Assembly (NCBI GenBank): GCA_964247055.1 | Contig: OZ176058.1 | Span: 3,100,001 to 3,164,000 of the forward strand | Source of the DNA: Paragordius varius | Taxonomy: Eukaryota; Nematomorpha | Direction of reading: 5' to 3' | DNA length: 64,000 nt | Shown: in pieces, positions 1 through 14,700 of the stretch | How the letters are laid out: every line of letters begins with the position of its first letter | How positions within the stretch are numbered: position 1 is the first letter of the stretch | The notes under the pieces: model-generated | Told to the model about the DNA's origin: nothing | Databases searched by the model: none | What the model saw: only the letters and a program-made list of their open reading frames with translations | Made by a program: the position numbers and the translations under genes

Positions 1-2739
1 TAATATATTAAACTATGAAAGTTGCAATGAGATAACATATTTTTAATTTGTTAGTTCCAGAGTTTATTTATATGTCGTTGAAAGTTAATTAATATCTGAT
101 TATAAAATCAAAAATTATTTAAATTCTGTCATAAGGCATTCAAAAACTTTTATGCCTAATCAATTTTATTATATACCACATCACTCAGTCAAAAACATTT
201 TTTCAAACAAATGCATGTTTAATTGTTTGAATGAAAAATAGTGCGTTGGGTTGGAAAAATGTGGCGTTCGGCTGAAAAAATGTTTGCTTGGTTGTCTTAG
301 ATTGAAGTGTTGCATTTGGAAAAAGAGTTGCTTTTAACGCAATAATGTGAATTAGAAATATTGTTAGTTGCCTTGTTTACAAATATTATAGAAATATATA
401 GTCATTAGACAGAGCCCTTAATTTAGACAATTAGGTCTATGGAAAAAAAACAAAAATTGAATATTTTAAATAATACCGATGTTGGATATTCATATATTTG
501 TAGACTTTAGGTTCGTTATATATAAAATGCTAAGATAAACTTTCCCTAAAATATTTAGGACTTAATATATTTATTGTTTTTTTAAAAATTTAAGAAATTA
601 TTAAATATATAATGGCAAAATGTTTTTTGACAGCGATTGATATTTTATTTTTATATTTTACAGGATAATTTAATAGCTTTCTTTAAAAAAATGGATTAAA
701 GTTAGATAATCATATTTTAATTTTCTAATTATTATTTTAAGTTGGAACAAAAACTTTATAATATTCTTTCAAGCAATAAAAGGTTTATTAAATGTATTGC
801 GATAACAAAATTTAATACACTTTTAAATTCAGAAAGGTATTATAATTATTTTATAAAAAATAAGTGAGTATGAAGTGAGAGTTTGAATTTTAATGTCGGT
901 AGTAGCTCGCTAATTCCTTAAATAAATTTGTCAGTTTAAAATTTAAAATAACTCCCCTTTCTTTTCTTGTATTTCCTTTAATTTAATACACTTTATATTT
1001 ACCATTACGACATAAATCCCCTTTTGCTTTAACTTTTCAAAAAAAATTATCAAGAAATTTTATCTTAAAATCGACCCATATAAATTTTTTTTTTAACACT
1101 CAACTTCTGGGGTAGTTTTATATTCAGCGCGATTTGAAATTCAGAATCTTAAAAAATATTTATGCAATTAGCACTTCGATTTAAATTGGTATATACATAT
1201 TATTTTTATATTAATATTTTTGAATTAATTTTTTTATAAAAATACTGAAAGAAACGGTCCCAATTTAATATGCTTCTTTCATATTAAATATTATATAAAT
1301 AGGCTGAAATGACCAAATAAAATTTATTTTAAAAAAGTTCCATATCAAATTACTTCGTCGGTATTTTTTTTGTATAATATCGTAATAATTTGATTCTAAG
1401 GCTAAAATTAAATTAATTATTTATTAAAATTTAACATAATATAAATAAAATATGGTATATTTTGTATTATTTTATATTAAGCTTATGACACAAGTCATGT
1501 TGGCTAAATTATTGTAAGATTTTTACCTCTGAAAAAAAGAATATATATTGCATTATTTTATATTGTGGCGGACACATGTCATGTGGCTAAATTTATACTT
1601 TGGGTTTTAGCTCTGAATAAGTAATATCAAGTAAATTTGAATATTTTTTTATATTTTGGTTAATTAATGTTAAATAGGGGCAAACTTTTACAATGGTTTC
1701 AATTCCTTCCATATTTTTCAAAATATTTAATTTAAACAGGCTTAAGGTATTCAACTAACAAATTTGGATCGATAGACTAAAATGAATGTGTTGTAATTAA
1801 GTCTTCCAAATTTAAAAATATACCTTCTTTAGTCATTTAGCCGCCAAAAAATTAAAATTTTAAATTTTCACTCTTATTTTCGCCATTTTTTAATATTATT
1901 GGGAAATACAACAGCTAATAAATATATATTTTGGTTAGAAAATGAATTACTTTACTTTAAAAGCTTTTAGGCTATATTTTACCAGAAAAGACTTGATTCA
2001 TTTTGATATTGCTCGTTTCATCGTGTTTCGAACCCAATTTTAAACTCCAAAAGTCCAAAACTGTAAAAATAGCTTTTTCCCTAATACATGGGAATAATGT
2101 TTGAAAATTTTCAAAACATATTGACAGTATTTATTTTCTTTGGCTTTCAGACAAGCTTGTATTTGGTAAATTATATAATTAGAAAATATTATAGTATCTA
2201 CTTAAGTCGGTTAATTTCCCTGGGTTTAAGTAATGAGATTTTAAATACTCGGGTTTTCTGCAGTTACTTATGCGAAAGCTGGAGATTAAACCATAAGATG
2301 GTATTTGGAATATAACTGATTAGTTAAATGAGAATATTTCTTTTTGAATGGGACCCATAGTCATTATGCTATTTGGCTTTTAAACCATAGACAGCTTTTT
2401 TTCTAATACCCCTGACATGAAACATCAGGGTTACTCTCCAAAGCGCCAAATCTGAACCAAAGATATATAGATATTCTTTGAAATTCTCCTAAAATAATAG
2501 TATGCCAATAAAATCATTATTTCAGTTTAAAATTGAATAATACTATGAGCTTACAATTGAAAGAAAGTTATAATATAAGCTTTATTTAAAGGTTTATATT
2601 ATCAATTTTTAATTGAAACTAATTGATAAAACATATCTTATTAAAACTAAATAATATTAAAATCATGCATAAATTACAAAAGACACAATGAATATAATAA
2701 AATAACATATGATTTCTATTTTTAACCGTCTTATCTCAT
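1..2739. other. Intergenic DNA upstream of gamma-SNAP, partly repeats
   Basis: No gene recognised. About 1098-2150 is a decayed family E element split by a family D copy (about 1172-1790). The rest is plain A+T-rich DNA. The short open frame near 2088-2315 lies partly in the E copy and has no family match. Confidence 0.6.
1172..1790. repeat. Family D MITE nested in family E
   Basis: Begins CACTTCGATTTAAATTGG and shares the family D interior (CTGAAAGAAACGGTCCCAAT, then GTTCCATATCAAATTACTTC). Decayed compared with the copies at 14985 and 34589. Flanked on both sides by family E sequence (about 1098-1171 and 1800-2150). Confidence 0.6.
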
Positions 2740-5700
2740 ATGGTAGTTTCAAGTGATGCAAAAATTATTGAAGGGTTGAAACTGATCGAAGAGGCAGAAA
2801 AACAGTTTTATATTTATTAAAATACATTTTAAGATTAAAAAAGAATTTGTTTAAATGGTCAGCCGATTACGATACAGCAGCAGAATATTTCAATAAGGCT
2901 GGTATATTTTTGGTTTTTTTATAATTTATTCGTTTTATTGATAATAATAATATAAATACACTTTTATCACAATTAGCTATATGCTTCCAAAATGCTCAAG
3001 CTTATGAAGAATGCAAAAATGCTTACAACAAGGCTGCAATGTGTTATCTAAAGATACATTCGTAATAAATTTTCTTCTATTTAATTTGATACGTTTCCAT
3101 TTGAATTTTTTAAATTTCATTTATAAAGTTTAATTTTTTAAACTTTTCATATTTATTGCATGCTGATATATCACTTAGGATTTTGCACTCTTATTGCAAT
3201 ATACATGAATGATTATAATCTTTTTTATACATTTAAATATTTAAAAGCCCATTTTTTATATATTATATTTGATTTGATTTCAATGTATTTATTTAAAAAA
3301 TTATATTCATTTACTTTCAAATATTATTTTAAAATATATCGTTGCATAATTTTCCCAATTAAATCTATCATTATTCAATTATAACTATACTTAAATTTTT
3401 TTCTATTTTTTTATAGGGCTTCCTCAGCTGCCAGGTATATTGTTAAATTTTTTATACATTTTGGCAAAAAATAAAATTATAGAATATTTTTTAGTGTTAT
3501 TATAATTATATATTTACCTTTTGGTTGTTTGAAAAAATATTGTTTTAAAAGTCATTTTAAACATTTGAGTCTATTGATTAAAAAAATATTTATAGAATTT
3601 AACATTTATCATACATATCAATCGCCTTGTTAGTCATCTTATATATTTTTTAAAAATTTATATATATTAGATTTTATAGCAATAAAAGTACTTTTTTAGC
3701 ATAAAGTATTCAGAAAACGCATATCCACTATACTATAAAAATAAATTAATGAAAAATATATTTCAAATTAGTATTATAAAATTAGTACAATTGCAATAAA
3801 TACTTGTATTATGCAGTTAAAAAGTAAAACTATAAGGATTTTTTTTACAATATATGCTTTTTAAACCCTTGATTTTTCCTATATAAATTATTTCATTACA
3901 ATTGTTAAATATATAATTGATTGTGTCATTTTACATGTCTATTTCAACTTTGCAATTAAAACAATGAGTTTTGATAAAAATGAAGTTTAAATATCTACAT
4001 CGTTGTTTTGAAAAATAGGGTTTTATATTTTGTCGCTGTATATTAATATTTAGCGCTAAATTTTTTATAGAGAATAAATTATTTAGTAAAACAATAATAT
4101 TTTTAATAAACTAAATTTTCAAAATGTCCCTTTAATGTTAGATGTTATGAGAATATAGCTGGAGTCCATAAAGAACTGGGCGAATGGTTGCAATGTTATA
4201 ACGCCATAGTAAAAGCCAGTGATATTTTTGTTCAGGAAGGAAGTCCTAGGACCGCAATCTCTTGTCTCACCAAAGGTTCCAAGTAAGTTAAAATTTTGAA
4301 AATTCTTATATCAATTATTTTTTGTTTGTTTTCGGGATTTAAATTAGAAGTTTTAAATTTTTTTGATAGATGAGTTTTTTTAAGAAGTTGAAATATGAAT
4401 AAGTTTGGTTTGAATTTTAAATACAATAATTTTATTGTATTAAGATAAATCATTAAATAAATAGTGATAATTAAATATTTAATGATTTTTTAATACGTAA
4501 CATATCGTTTTGTGTCGAGAAATAAGAAAAATAAATGTAAATTGGTTGAACAATTTTAATTAATCAAATTCAGTATAATATACCTTTAACAATTCGAATT
4601 CCTTCTTCAACAATTCAAATTTACCCTAATTCATATACACCCTCAAATTTATATGTTTTTTAATATTACCTATATTTTTAAAAAATTAAATTATGTTTTA
4701 AATTAAAAAAATATTGAAAAAATAATAACTATGCCATAATGATATATTTTCTGTTTATAATGAGTTATATTAGTTCGGAAACACATAATTAATTTTTAGG
4801 GTGAATTTGAATTGTTCGAGGGTGAATTTGAATTGTTCATGGGTGAATATGAATTGGTCAAGGGTAAATTTGAACTTGAAATGGTATATATAGGGAAAAA
4901 TCATTGATTAAAAAATTGGTCTTTATAAAAAAATAATTATTATAAAAAACGGTTGGAAAAAATAGAGTGTCTAGTTAATTATTAATTTTCGTTTCTTTCC
5001 AATATCTGGTTTAAATTAATATTTTATATATTATATTATGTTTATAGGAATTCAAAATACATTTTTTTAAATTTTATTAACTTTATTTACAGTTTTAGAA
5101 TTAAAACAGAACATGAGTATTTTTTTATAATATAGATTCCACATTTGATTTTACCTATGTCATTACATAAAATTAAGTGTCCTATCAATATTATTCATAT
5201 TATGCAAATTTCGAAATATCATTTATTCCTTTTGCAAATTAAAACAATAAATTATTTCCAAATAATTAACTATTAAAAATTATGATTCTCCTATAAAAAA
5301 TTACCCTACACTATTTAGGTTTTGTTTTGAAAAAAATATAATACTATTTTAGAATGCTAGAAAAAGCTGGTGTTTCTTCTACGAATACTCAAAATTCATC
5401 AAAAAATGTAATTCCAAATAATAATAATACTCCCAACGAAAATGGCGAATCAAATCCATTAGCTTTAAGTGCAGACTTGTTGATTAAATCGTCTGATGTT
5501 GTGGCTGGGGAAGCAGACGATAGCACATCTCAACAGCTGATTGAAATTTATGCAAAAATTGCCGTAATTTACGTTAAACTTGGCAGGTTTTATATTATTA
5601 TATAAATATATGTTTTTGGATAAGTTTTAACAAATATTTTATTTGAGAGCAAAAATTTTTATAAAATAATCCCTTTTATTGAGAAATATCTAATAATAGT

Positions 5701-8700
5701 TAAAAATAATATTATTTAAAAAAAATATTTTTTTATTTTTTTGCGTTTTGCTTGTAAATTTGATTTTTTAAGGTTTTTAAATTTATTTTTTTGGGAGTAG
5801 AATTATTATTTTATAATTTTTACGTACAAAAAAGGTATATAAGCGAGGCGAAATAATATATTTATTTACACTTCTTAACCTTTTGGGGTAGTATTTATTC
5901 CAACGCAATTTCATAACATAATTAACTTATAATATAAAAAACATTTTCGGCAGCCTTACAGAAAAAATATTTTGAATATTACATCTAATAGGACCTTAAA
6001 TCAATAAAAAATTATAATTTACTTAATTTTTTGAGTTAATATCGAGATTAAAACAGTTTCCCCAAATAGGAAATTATATTTTCATTATATAAAAATATGC
6101 CACTCGTTAGTACCACAAGTGTCATGTTTTAACTTTAATAGCCATTCTCTATTCTTTTATTATTTCATTTAAAAATTAGTTGCGTTGGCCTAAACTTTCT
6201 CACGAGTGTTTGTGGAGTATTTTATTTCAATGTTCCCTTACTTTGTAGCCAATTTAATGATGTATTATTTCTTTGACAATGATGCTGATTGGTGCTAATG
6301 TGCCACGAGTTTCTATAGGTTAGCAGCATATTATTCAAAGTCTTACGACTATTAAACACAGACATAATTATCAATTAAATTCATGATTTTAAAATATAAC
6401 ATTACCCTTTCAACTAAGCCATTCGTCTAATGATTTGCGCTCGTACATGCTTAATATTTCAATAAGCCATCTTTTCTCAGAACCTATAGCTTTAAAATCA
6501 GCAATATCCGATATTAACATGCTTGTAAATCCATATATCTTAAATCATTTTTTCAATTGATACTGTTAATTATCTCCGTTTCTACCTATCTCGAGGAAGA
6601 CGCGTCTATTAAATTTAACCGACCATTATATATCATTCATATTACCCGCAGTATCCAAATGAAAAGTCTATCCCCAATTTTAACATTGAAATTCCATTTA
6701 TACACCGGATTTTCAGCGCGATATTTGCCCATTTCTTTTGATGATAGCTCTGGAACAAATGATTTGCTACCTATGGATTTCCAAGAATGTCAATATATGA
6801 TAAGCTAGGTACTTTAAAGCATATAATTCTCTAGAAAAGATGACAAATTGAAATATCAAACATGTAACGGTTGCGCGCCATACAATCCAAGAAAACGAAT
6901 GGATAATTTATATCTAAAACAAGATTTCGCTTGACACTATGTCTGCCCAGGTATTACCGACAAAAGGCTTTTAAAATAATGTGAGCCTTTATCTCTACTG
7001 TGGTACAGTGAATTTAAGACAGCTTTCATTGTTTTTAAAATAGATATAATTGTTTCTCCAGCTAAAAATATTTTCCTATTATCAATATCAACCATTTTCA
7101 GACCTTATAAACCTTCTGAGACATAAGTGTTGTTATACGTGACAAAACTATAAGTGTGGCCGTATTCTTCAATCGAAATTCTTTCGTGCCAATTAATAGA
7201 GTTTCGAATCACTAAAAAATGCTAATGAATTTATTATGTATTTTTTTACAGGTTATTTTAATAGTTTACTCGAAATAGGAAATTTTATTTTTTTTATCTA
7301 ATATAAAATAATAAAATCAACTAAATGTAAAATGATTTAAATTTAATTTTTTTCATTTTTGATATACAAATAAGCTGTACTTGGTTTAGTTCATAATTAA
7401 GTTTTTAAGGAGGTGTTAAAAAATTGGATATTTAAATGTTTTTGGTATGCATAATTTTAATAAAAAAATACTTTATTGAGAAAATGCAAAAAAGTTTAAA
7501 ATGAGGCTTTATATACAATTTGTCTTTTATTAATTTTTTTGATCATACATCTTATAGACTAAAAAATTATATTTTTTGATATTTTATATTAATATATTGA
7601 GATATCGAAAAATCGCTTTGTCGTATAAAACTACCCCAAATAGTAATAAAGTGTTAAGTTAAAATTAATTATAACTTAAAAAATATTTTATATGGAATAA
7701 AAGCAAATCAAAATTATCATTATTTTGCAAATTATTAATATAATAATGAAATTCCTAACTAAAAATATTTAATATCGATTGAGAGTGATATTTTTACCCT
7801 CAAATACATAATTTTTTTAATAATAATGTTTTGATATGTAAATAAGATATTTTTTTATAGTATTCAGTATTCAAGATTTATTCAGTTTTATATTTAAAAT
7901 CTTCTAAAAATAAAAAATATAGATTTTTCGATGCCGTTTTTTACCTGAACAAGCAAATGGAAATTTTAATTCAAACGCACAAAAGTGTTTACGAAATAGG
8001 TAATTCTAAATTTTTTTTATAAATTTTTATTTAAAATATAATTGGATGTTAAGGTTTTTATAAAAAACTTTATTATCCAACCTTAAATAAAAATATTATA
8101 TTTTGTTTTTTATTATATGTAATACAGTATACGGACAAAACGTGAAAATATAATGTTAAATATTTTTCAAAAGGACTTTGTATTTTTTATACTTAATTTT
8201 TTACATATAACTCATTGTTTTAAATTGTATAATTTAGGAAATAGTAATGTAATTTACAATTATAATTAAATAATTTATATAAGAAAAAACAAGGATTATT
8301 AAAGTATTATGATTGTCTTATAGAAATAAATATTTGCTTTATATTTCAACGTTTGTCCGTATAATTTCAATTTTTACTATATCTTAGTATTTGGTTGACT
8401 TAATTTTGTGTTTTATACATACCATTTTTGATAAAAAAACAAAAGTTTTACGCAAATCTTAATTTCAATAAAAATATATATGAATATTTAATTAAAAAAA
8501 ATATATTTTTGTTAAAATAATTTTTGTGGCTTTTATAAAAGTTGCAAAATTTGATCATAAAAAATACTATTACAATCAAAGTTTTTCTTCAATTTTTTTG
8601 AGGATTAAATTATTTTATTTTTTTATTTGCATATTTTAAATAAAAACCACTTTTTTAATTTAAAATATTATTTTATATTTTAGTTAAGGCTCTAATATTT

Positions 8701-11700
8701 ACTTTAATTTCAGAAAAATATAATAATATCTTATAAAGTTATATTTGGTAAATAGCATTCGATATTTTTGATTTTAGAATTTTATAACTTTTATATTCAA
8801 CAAACTGAGGTATTTTTAATCTAACACTTTAATTTTCAAACATTTTTGAATACATATAACATATTTAATGTTAGAAATAACATATTGAATAAGTGATCTG
8901 ATTAAAGTTTACCATTTGTATTTATCTGTATATTTTGATATTTATTAAATATAAAAAAATGAATATGATTTTAGATATCTCAAATTTAGTTTTTTAGAAA
9001 ATTTTTAATTAAATATGTGAAATAAGTATTTTATTATGTTAGTCATATTTATTTTTATTTTATTAGGTCGATGCGCTTTAAATTTAATCATAGTTCATTT
9101 AGCAAGACAGGATTCAGTTTCTGCTACTCAGGCTTTGAATACCACTTGCAGGTTAAAAAAATTAATTTATAAATTTTAAACATTATAAATTTTTTATTTG
9201 AAAATGTGACTTTTTCTTAATAAAAATGAAATCATATAAACCCTAAAAATGAAATACTAAAAAAACGTAAAAACAAAAAAATATTTTTTCAAAAGACAGC
9301 CAAACTTTTTAAAATCTTATTTTTTTCCATATAACCTAAATGTTTACGATATATAGAATATCGCTAGTTAAGTTATATATGAAATTATTTTGTTTTTTTT
9401 TTCGTTATATTAGGTGTTTAAAAATGATATTTAAATAGATTTTTTAAAGATTGATTCATTTTATGAATTTGGTTTTTATAAGGTTTTATAAGTAAAAATT
9501 TTTTATATATAAAATTGTCTATTCGTTTCTAAATTTAATTTCTTTGCTGCAAACGAAACTTAACTAACAAATTTTAGAGATAACCCTTTTAATTTTATTT
9601 TTTTATAATACTCTTCGTCTTTATTGGGTTACGAAACATGGAATAAGGATTTAAATTTTATTGAAATAATAATTAAATAATAGAAAAATCATGGTTAAAG
9701 TCTGGTCGTCTTTTAAAAATATTTATCTTGTAGTTTTTACTTTTTGTATCTTATAATTTTTATTAAATAGTATATATGAGAATTTGATAAATATTTTTTT
9801 TAGTAAATTCCAATTTTTCAGGTTTAAGAAATTAATTTCTTGTATTATAAAATTAATGATCCAATATATTTATTATAGCAATGATGAATTCGCCACCTCT
9901 GCTATTTGCCGAACATGTGTTCAACTCATACAAGCTTTTGAGGGGGATAATTACGATAATATGAAAGATTTAAAAACTAATAATAATCATATCAAGAATT
10001 TGGATAATGATGTAGTTTTACCAAAATTTTATTTTTTTTGCTTTTATCACCTCTACTTATTCATTGTTTTACGCGACCCTATGGGGTAAATTGACCCCAG
10101 AGTTTAAAATAGCATGCAAATTACTGTTTTGAAGTTGTTTTGAGTTAAAACTCAATTTAATCAAAATTTCTTACACTATATAAGAAAATTATTTTTACAT
10201 TTTTTATAGTTGTTGTATGATACCAAATTTAAATAACTTAAAAAGACAAAAAATAGCTTGTATTAAAATCAAATTCTAAAGTTAATTCTTTCATCATCGT
10301 TCTTGATCTGGGTTCTCAATAATGAGTGTCTGATATATTCTTTTCTCATGTATTCCGGTTGTAGGCGTCTTCAATATCAATGTTTCTTTCCTTTATTATT
10401 TATATTTATTAAAAATAATATCCAGCCCTGTTGTATTTACTTTTTTAAAAAAATAAAGTTAAAAAATTGGCGGTGAAAATGTTCGTATCGTAGATTTTTT
10501 ACTAATTTACACTTTTCAAAAAAAATTGCATCGTAAGCCTTCAATTTTTTAATTTGGCCCAATGCTAAAAAAAAATAGATAATTAAATTTTCAAAGTGGG
10601 ATATAAAACTACCTATCTCAAAAGGTCATGAATTGTTAATTTTTGAATATAATGAGCTATATTAATTTCATTACTTTTTTTAAATTTTAAAACTTTTCCA
10701 ATTTTATATTTTATTAATAATAATTAACACTATTACCGTTTAAAGTAGTTTTATATCCCAGAGCCATTTGAAATTTTAATATCTTGAAAAGTATTTATGT
10801 ATTATTAAGTCAAATTTAAATATATGCTTTCTTTAATCTTTTAAGCGCATTAAAGAATCAATTTTTTTTTAAAAAAATGTATAATTCTAAAAAAGTCCTC
10901 ATCTTAAACTTTTTTGCCGCCTTAATGTAACAGTCAAATAAATGTATATTATGGTTAGAAAATATAATGTAATTAATTAACAAAACTTTCAGGCTCATAG
11001 TTAACCAGCAAAACTTGATATATTTTGATTTTAATATCAGCTGTGTGTTTCAATCGTGTTTTGGAGCTGTCTCAATTTTAAGCTCTAGAAATCACAAAAA
11101 TGTCAAAAATATAAGTTTTTTTAATACATGAGAACAATGTTTGATAATTAAATTTTAATTAAAATAACTTTCAAAACTAAAGTATTTTTATACAATTTAG
11201 TTTTTACACCCTAAATGTAAACTAGACAAAAAAGTGAAAGAAAATGTATTTAAGTATTAAAATAAGATACTTATTTGGATAATGATATAATTTTATTATT
11301 ATTTTTCAACAATTTATGAATTTAATTTAATTCTAACTATTCATATTTTTTATATATGTTTTATTACATGAAATTAAATGTTTTAACATTGTTTATAAAA
11401 AAATATATTACATTGTAATTTTAGAGTTTTATTATTTAAAAATTTATGTGAAAATTTGAATAAGGGTATAATTTTTATAATGAATTACATAATATTTTTA
11501 TTATATTCAGAATTGTTTCTCATCTTCTATGCTACTAAATATTAAAAGAATTATTTTCACTCTATTATAATATATTAATTTTTTATATTGTTCATAATAT
11601 ATATATATATATATATATAAATGGTTTATTTAAGTTAGAAAATTCATTTACAAAAACGATATTTTAACATAAGTAATTCGTTTAAAAAATTATATTTTTA

Positions 11701-14700
11701 TTGATTTATTAGAATTTGTATATTTTTAGATTTTATTCTTTTTTTCCGGTAAAAATTAAATTATACAGTCAAAACTTTTAAACTAACTAAAAGGCAATAT
11801 AATAAAAATAGAATCATCCTTTTTAATGCCTGATTTTTTATGTAAATTTTCGTTCCGGGTGTAGGATTGATTAAGGGTTTAAAAGTATGGTTTTTGAAAA
11901 AATATTTGTCTTTTAGTTTTTACAATATGTTTCTCTTTATAATTTCAAGTTTTACTGTAATAACATAAATTACATAAATCTATTTTTAGTACCTAATCTT
12001 GGCGCGTAAACTGGAAACGTCTGGAGAATCTTTGAGTTTACCAGCCTCAACAAACAACAAAACAAATATTGATAATATTAATAAAAATGATAATTCAAAT
12101 AAAAATATTAACCAAAACAATGTTGAACAAAGGGCGGTGGCGGGTAAAAAATCCCCCAAAAAGTCCTCCTATGTCGGAACAATCGATACAGAATCATCTG
12201 GTCCATGGGCTCAGGGCCTGACGGGGACAGTTATAACCCCTCCGATTGATACAAAGTATGATGAAATTTGATAAATTTGATTTGGCGTGATCTCTTAAAA
12301 TATTTAAATTGCCAAAATATTTAATCATAAAAAAACGTGAAAAAAGCATTATTCTTATGATTTCACCAATATTTAAACTAAAAAAATTTAAATTTAACTA
12401 AATAAGTTTTTAAACACATTAAATATAAAAAAGACAAATATTTTTGGGCATGAAACTATCCTCGATTTTTTTACAATAAAAATTGAAATTATTAGGATAA
12501 AAGTAAAAATATAAAGTCAAATATTTTTTTAAAAGACAACCATACCTTTTCAAACCTTTATTTTTCTTTTATAATTTTAATTACAATTAAATATATAATT
12601 ATGTTATCAATATACTTTTTAATTTTATACTTTTCAGTTTTTAACAATGAGCATATTTTAAAAAATTAAGTTTAAAAAAATATAGGGTCTGTTTAAAAAC
12701 ATCTATCTTTATATTTTTGCGTTTTGTCCGTATATTTTATTTTTTATTCGAAATTTTTTTGTATAAGTTTTAATTAAAAATTAAGTAGTTATTTTTTGAA
12801 TTTAATGAAAAATGCTGAGTTTAGTTGAAAAAATATCATTTTCCTGAATAAACTAATAAATTTTTTGAGATACAGTATAAATATAAATTATACGGAGAAA
12901 ACGTAAATATATAAAAACAATTTTTTTTTCAAAGACCGATGTACTTAAAGTTAGTTGATCTTTCAATAACTCATTGTTTTATACTGTTAATGTGTAAAAT
13001 AGACATGTTTTTACAATATCAAAAAATAACTTCAATATAAAAATTTAAGGTTAAAAAAGTATGATTGTCTATTGAAAAAATTTGGTTCTCATTTAACGTT
13101 TTTTTCTACATAAATTTTAATTTTAGTTTTCAAGAGTTGTCACTTCATCGAAAACAATCGATAACTGAAAGTCACCTGAAAGAAATTTTGAAGGATAAAC
13201 ATATTATAGAAACGAATTTGTCTGACCCCAAAGTAAATTCAACAGAGGATTCCGTAGAAAAAAGTATAGTAAAAGAAAAATTGCATAAAAATAAATTTAT
13301 ATATATTTTTATAATGACTTAAACTTGATATTTCTAACACAAACTATTTAATAACATTTTTAATTTATAAAAAAATAAGCTTATTAACTATATCCATCTT
13401 CATTTATTCCCTAAACGATCACTTTTTCAAAAAGATTTAAAAATATGGTTGTTTAAAAATATTTTTCCTTATATGTTGACATTTTTATTAATATAATTTG
13501 ATTTTTATTTTAAAATAAAATTATAAAGCCAAAATATAGTTATAACCAATATTTATATAATCTACCATATATTTTTAATTTGTTTAATATAGCCTCTTAG
13601 TTTGCAAAATCAAGAGTTAAATTATAATTCTATTTTTGGTTTGTTTTTATCTAAAAAATTTGAAAATTTTTATATGGTATAAATAAATTTTAAACTCTTT
13701 TTTAATGTTTATGATTATAATTGGTATTTCGCAATAATAAATTTATATGATTCATGGCTATCAATAAATAATTCTTTAAATTAGTCTAAATATCAATAAG
13801 AAATATATACTTTTTATCAAAAATATACTTTTTTTATTATTTATAATGGGAATATTCAGCGCAATTGAATAAATTTATTAAAGCAAATTTTTTCGATTAC
13901 TACAGTTAATCTTTGTCAAACGTAAAAAATAAACTTAATAAATAAACTAAAAATTCAAGAATAAAAAAATTTAATAAGAAATGAAATTAAAACATATGTT
14001 TGTAATATTATTTAGAAAAAGGTTGATGATGTTATTTATATTGTTGAAACTTTCTTTCTGTTCATTATATTTTGTTCTTTGTGGTTATTTTAGCAGTAAA
14101 ATTAAAATATAACTAAAAGCTTTATATTTTATAAACAGTTTTATTTTTATTTTTATATTCCCTATAAATTTTGTTGTAATTATTTAATTTTTATTTTTTT
14201 AAAAAAAATTATGATTTTGTGTTTAATTTATTGAAATATATTTATGTCACTAATTTTAAATAAACTTTTAATAGTTTTTATGTATATATATCTTATACTT
14301 ATTTTTGTGGCCTTGCTTCAATAATTTGGTTAGTAAAAATAATATTTTATGAATTTTTTCTAAAAGTATTGGCAAATGTTAACTCAACCCATATATTTAA
14401 CGATTCAAAGTTTAGTAGCGGTTTAGTCGAAATAAGGAAATATTTCAAAACTATCTAAACTTCTTATTAATTACAAAAAATTTATTATAAAAAAATTATA
14501 ATAATTATTAGATAATTTAAGAATTTATTGTGGTTGTTAAGCTTTTTATGGGTTTTTTTGAAACGCAAAACTTTTTTTATAATTTTAATTAAATCGACGA
14601 TATTAATATTATTTATGATTTTGTTAATTTTATTTAGTGACTCAAAAGACATTTTTTTTCAATTTTTATATTGTTAATCAATTTTTTAACTGTAATTATG

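Noticed and set aside
4232-4453. Minus-strand open frame over gamma-SNAP exon 5
   Set aside because: It is the shadow of a coding exon read backwards into an A+T-rich intron.
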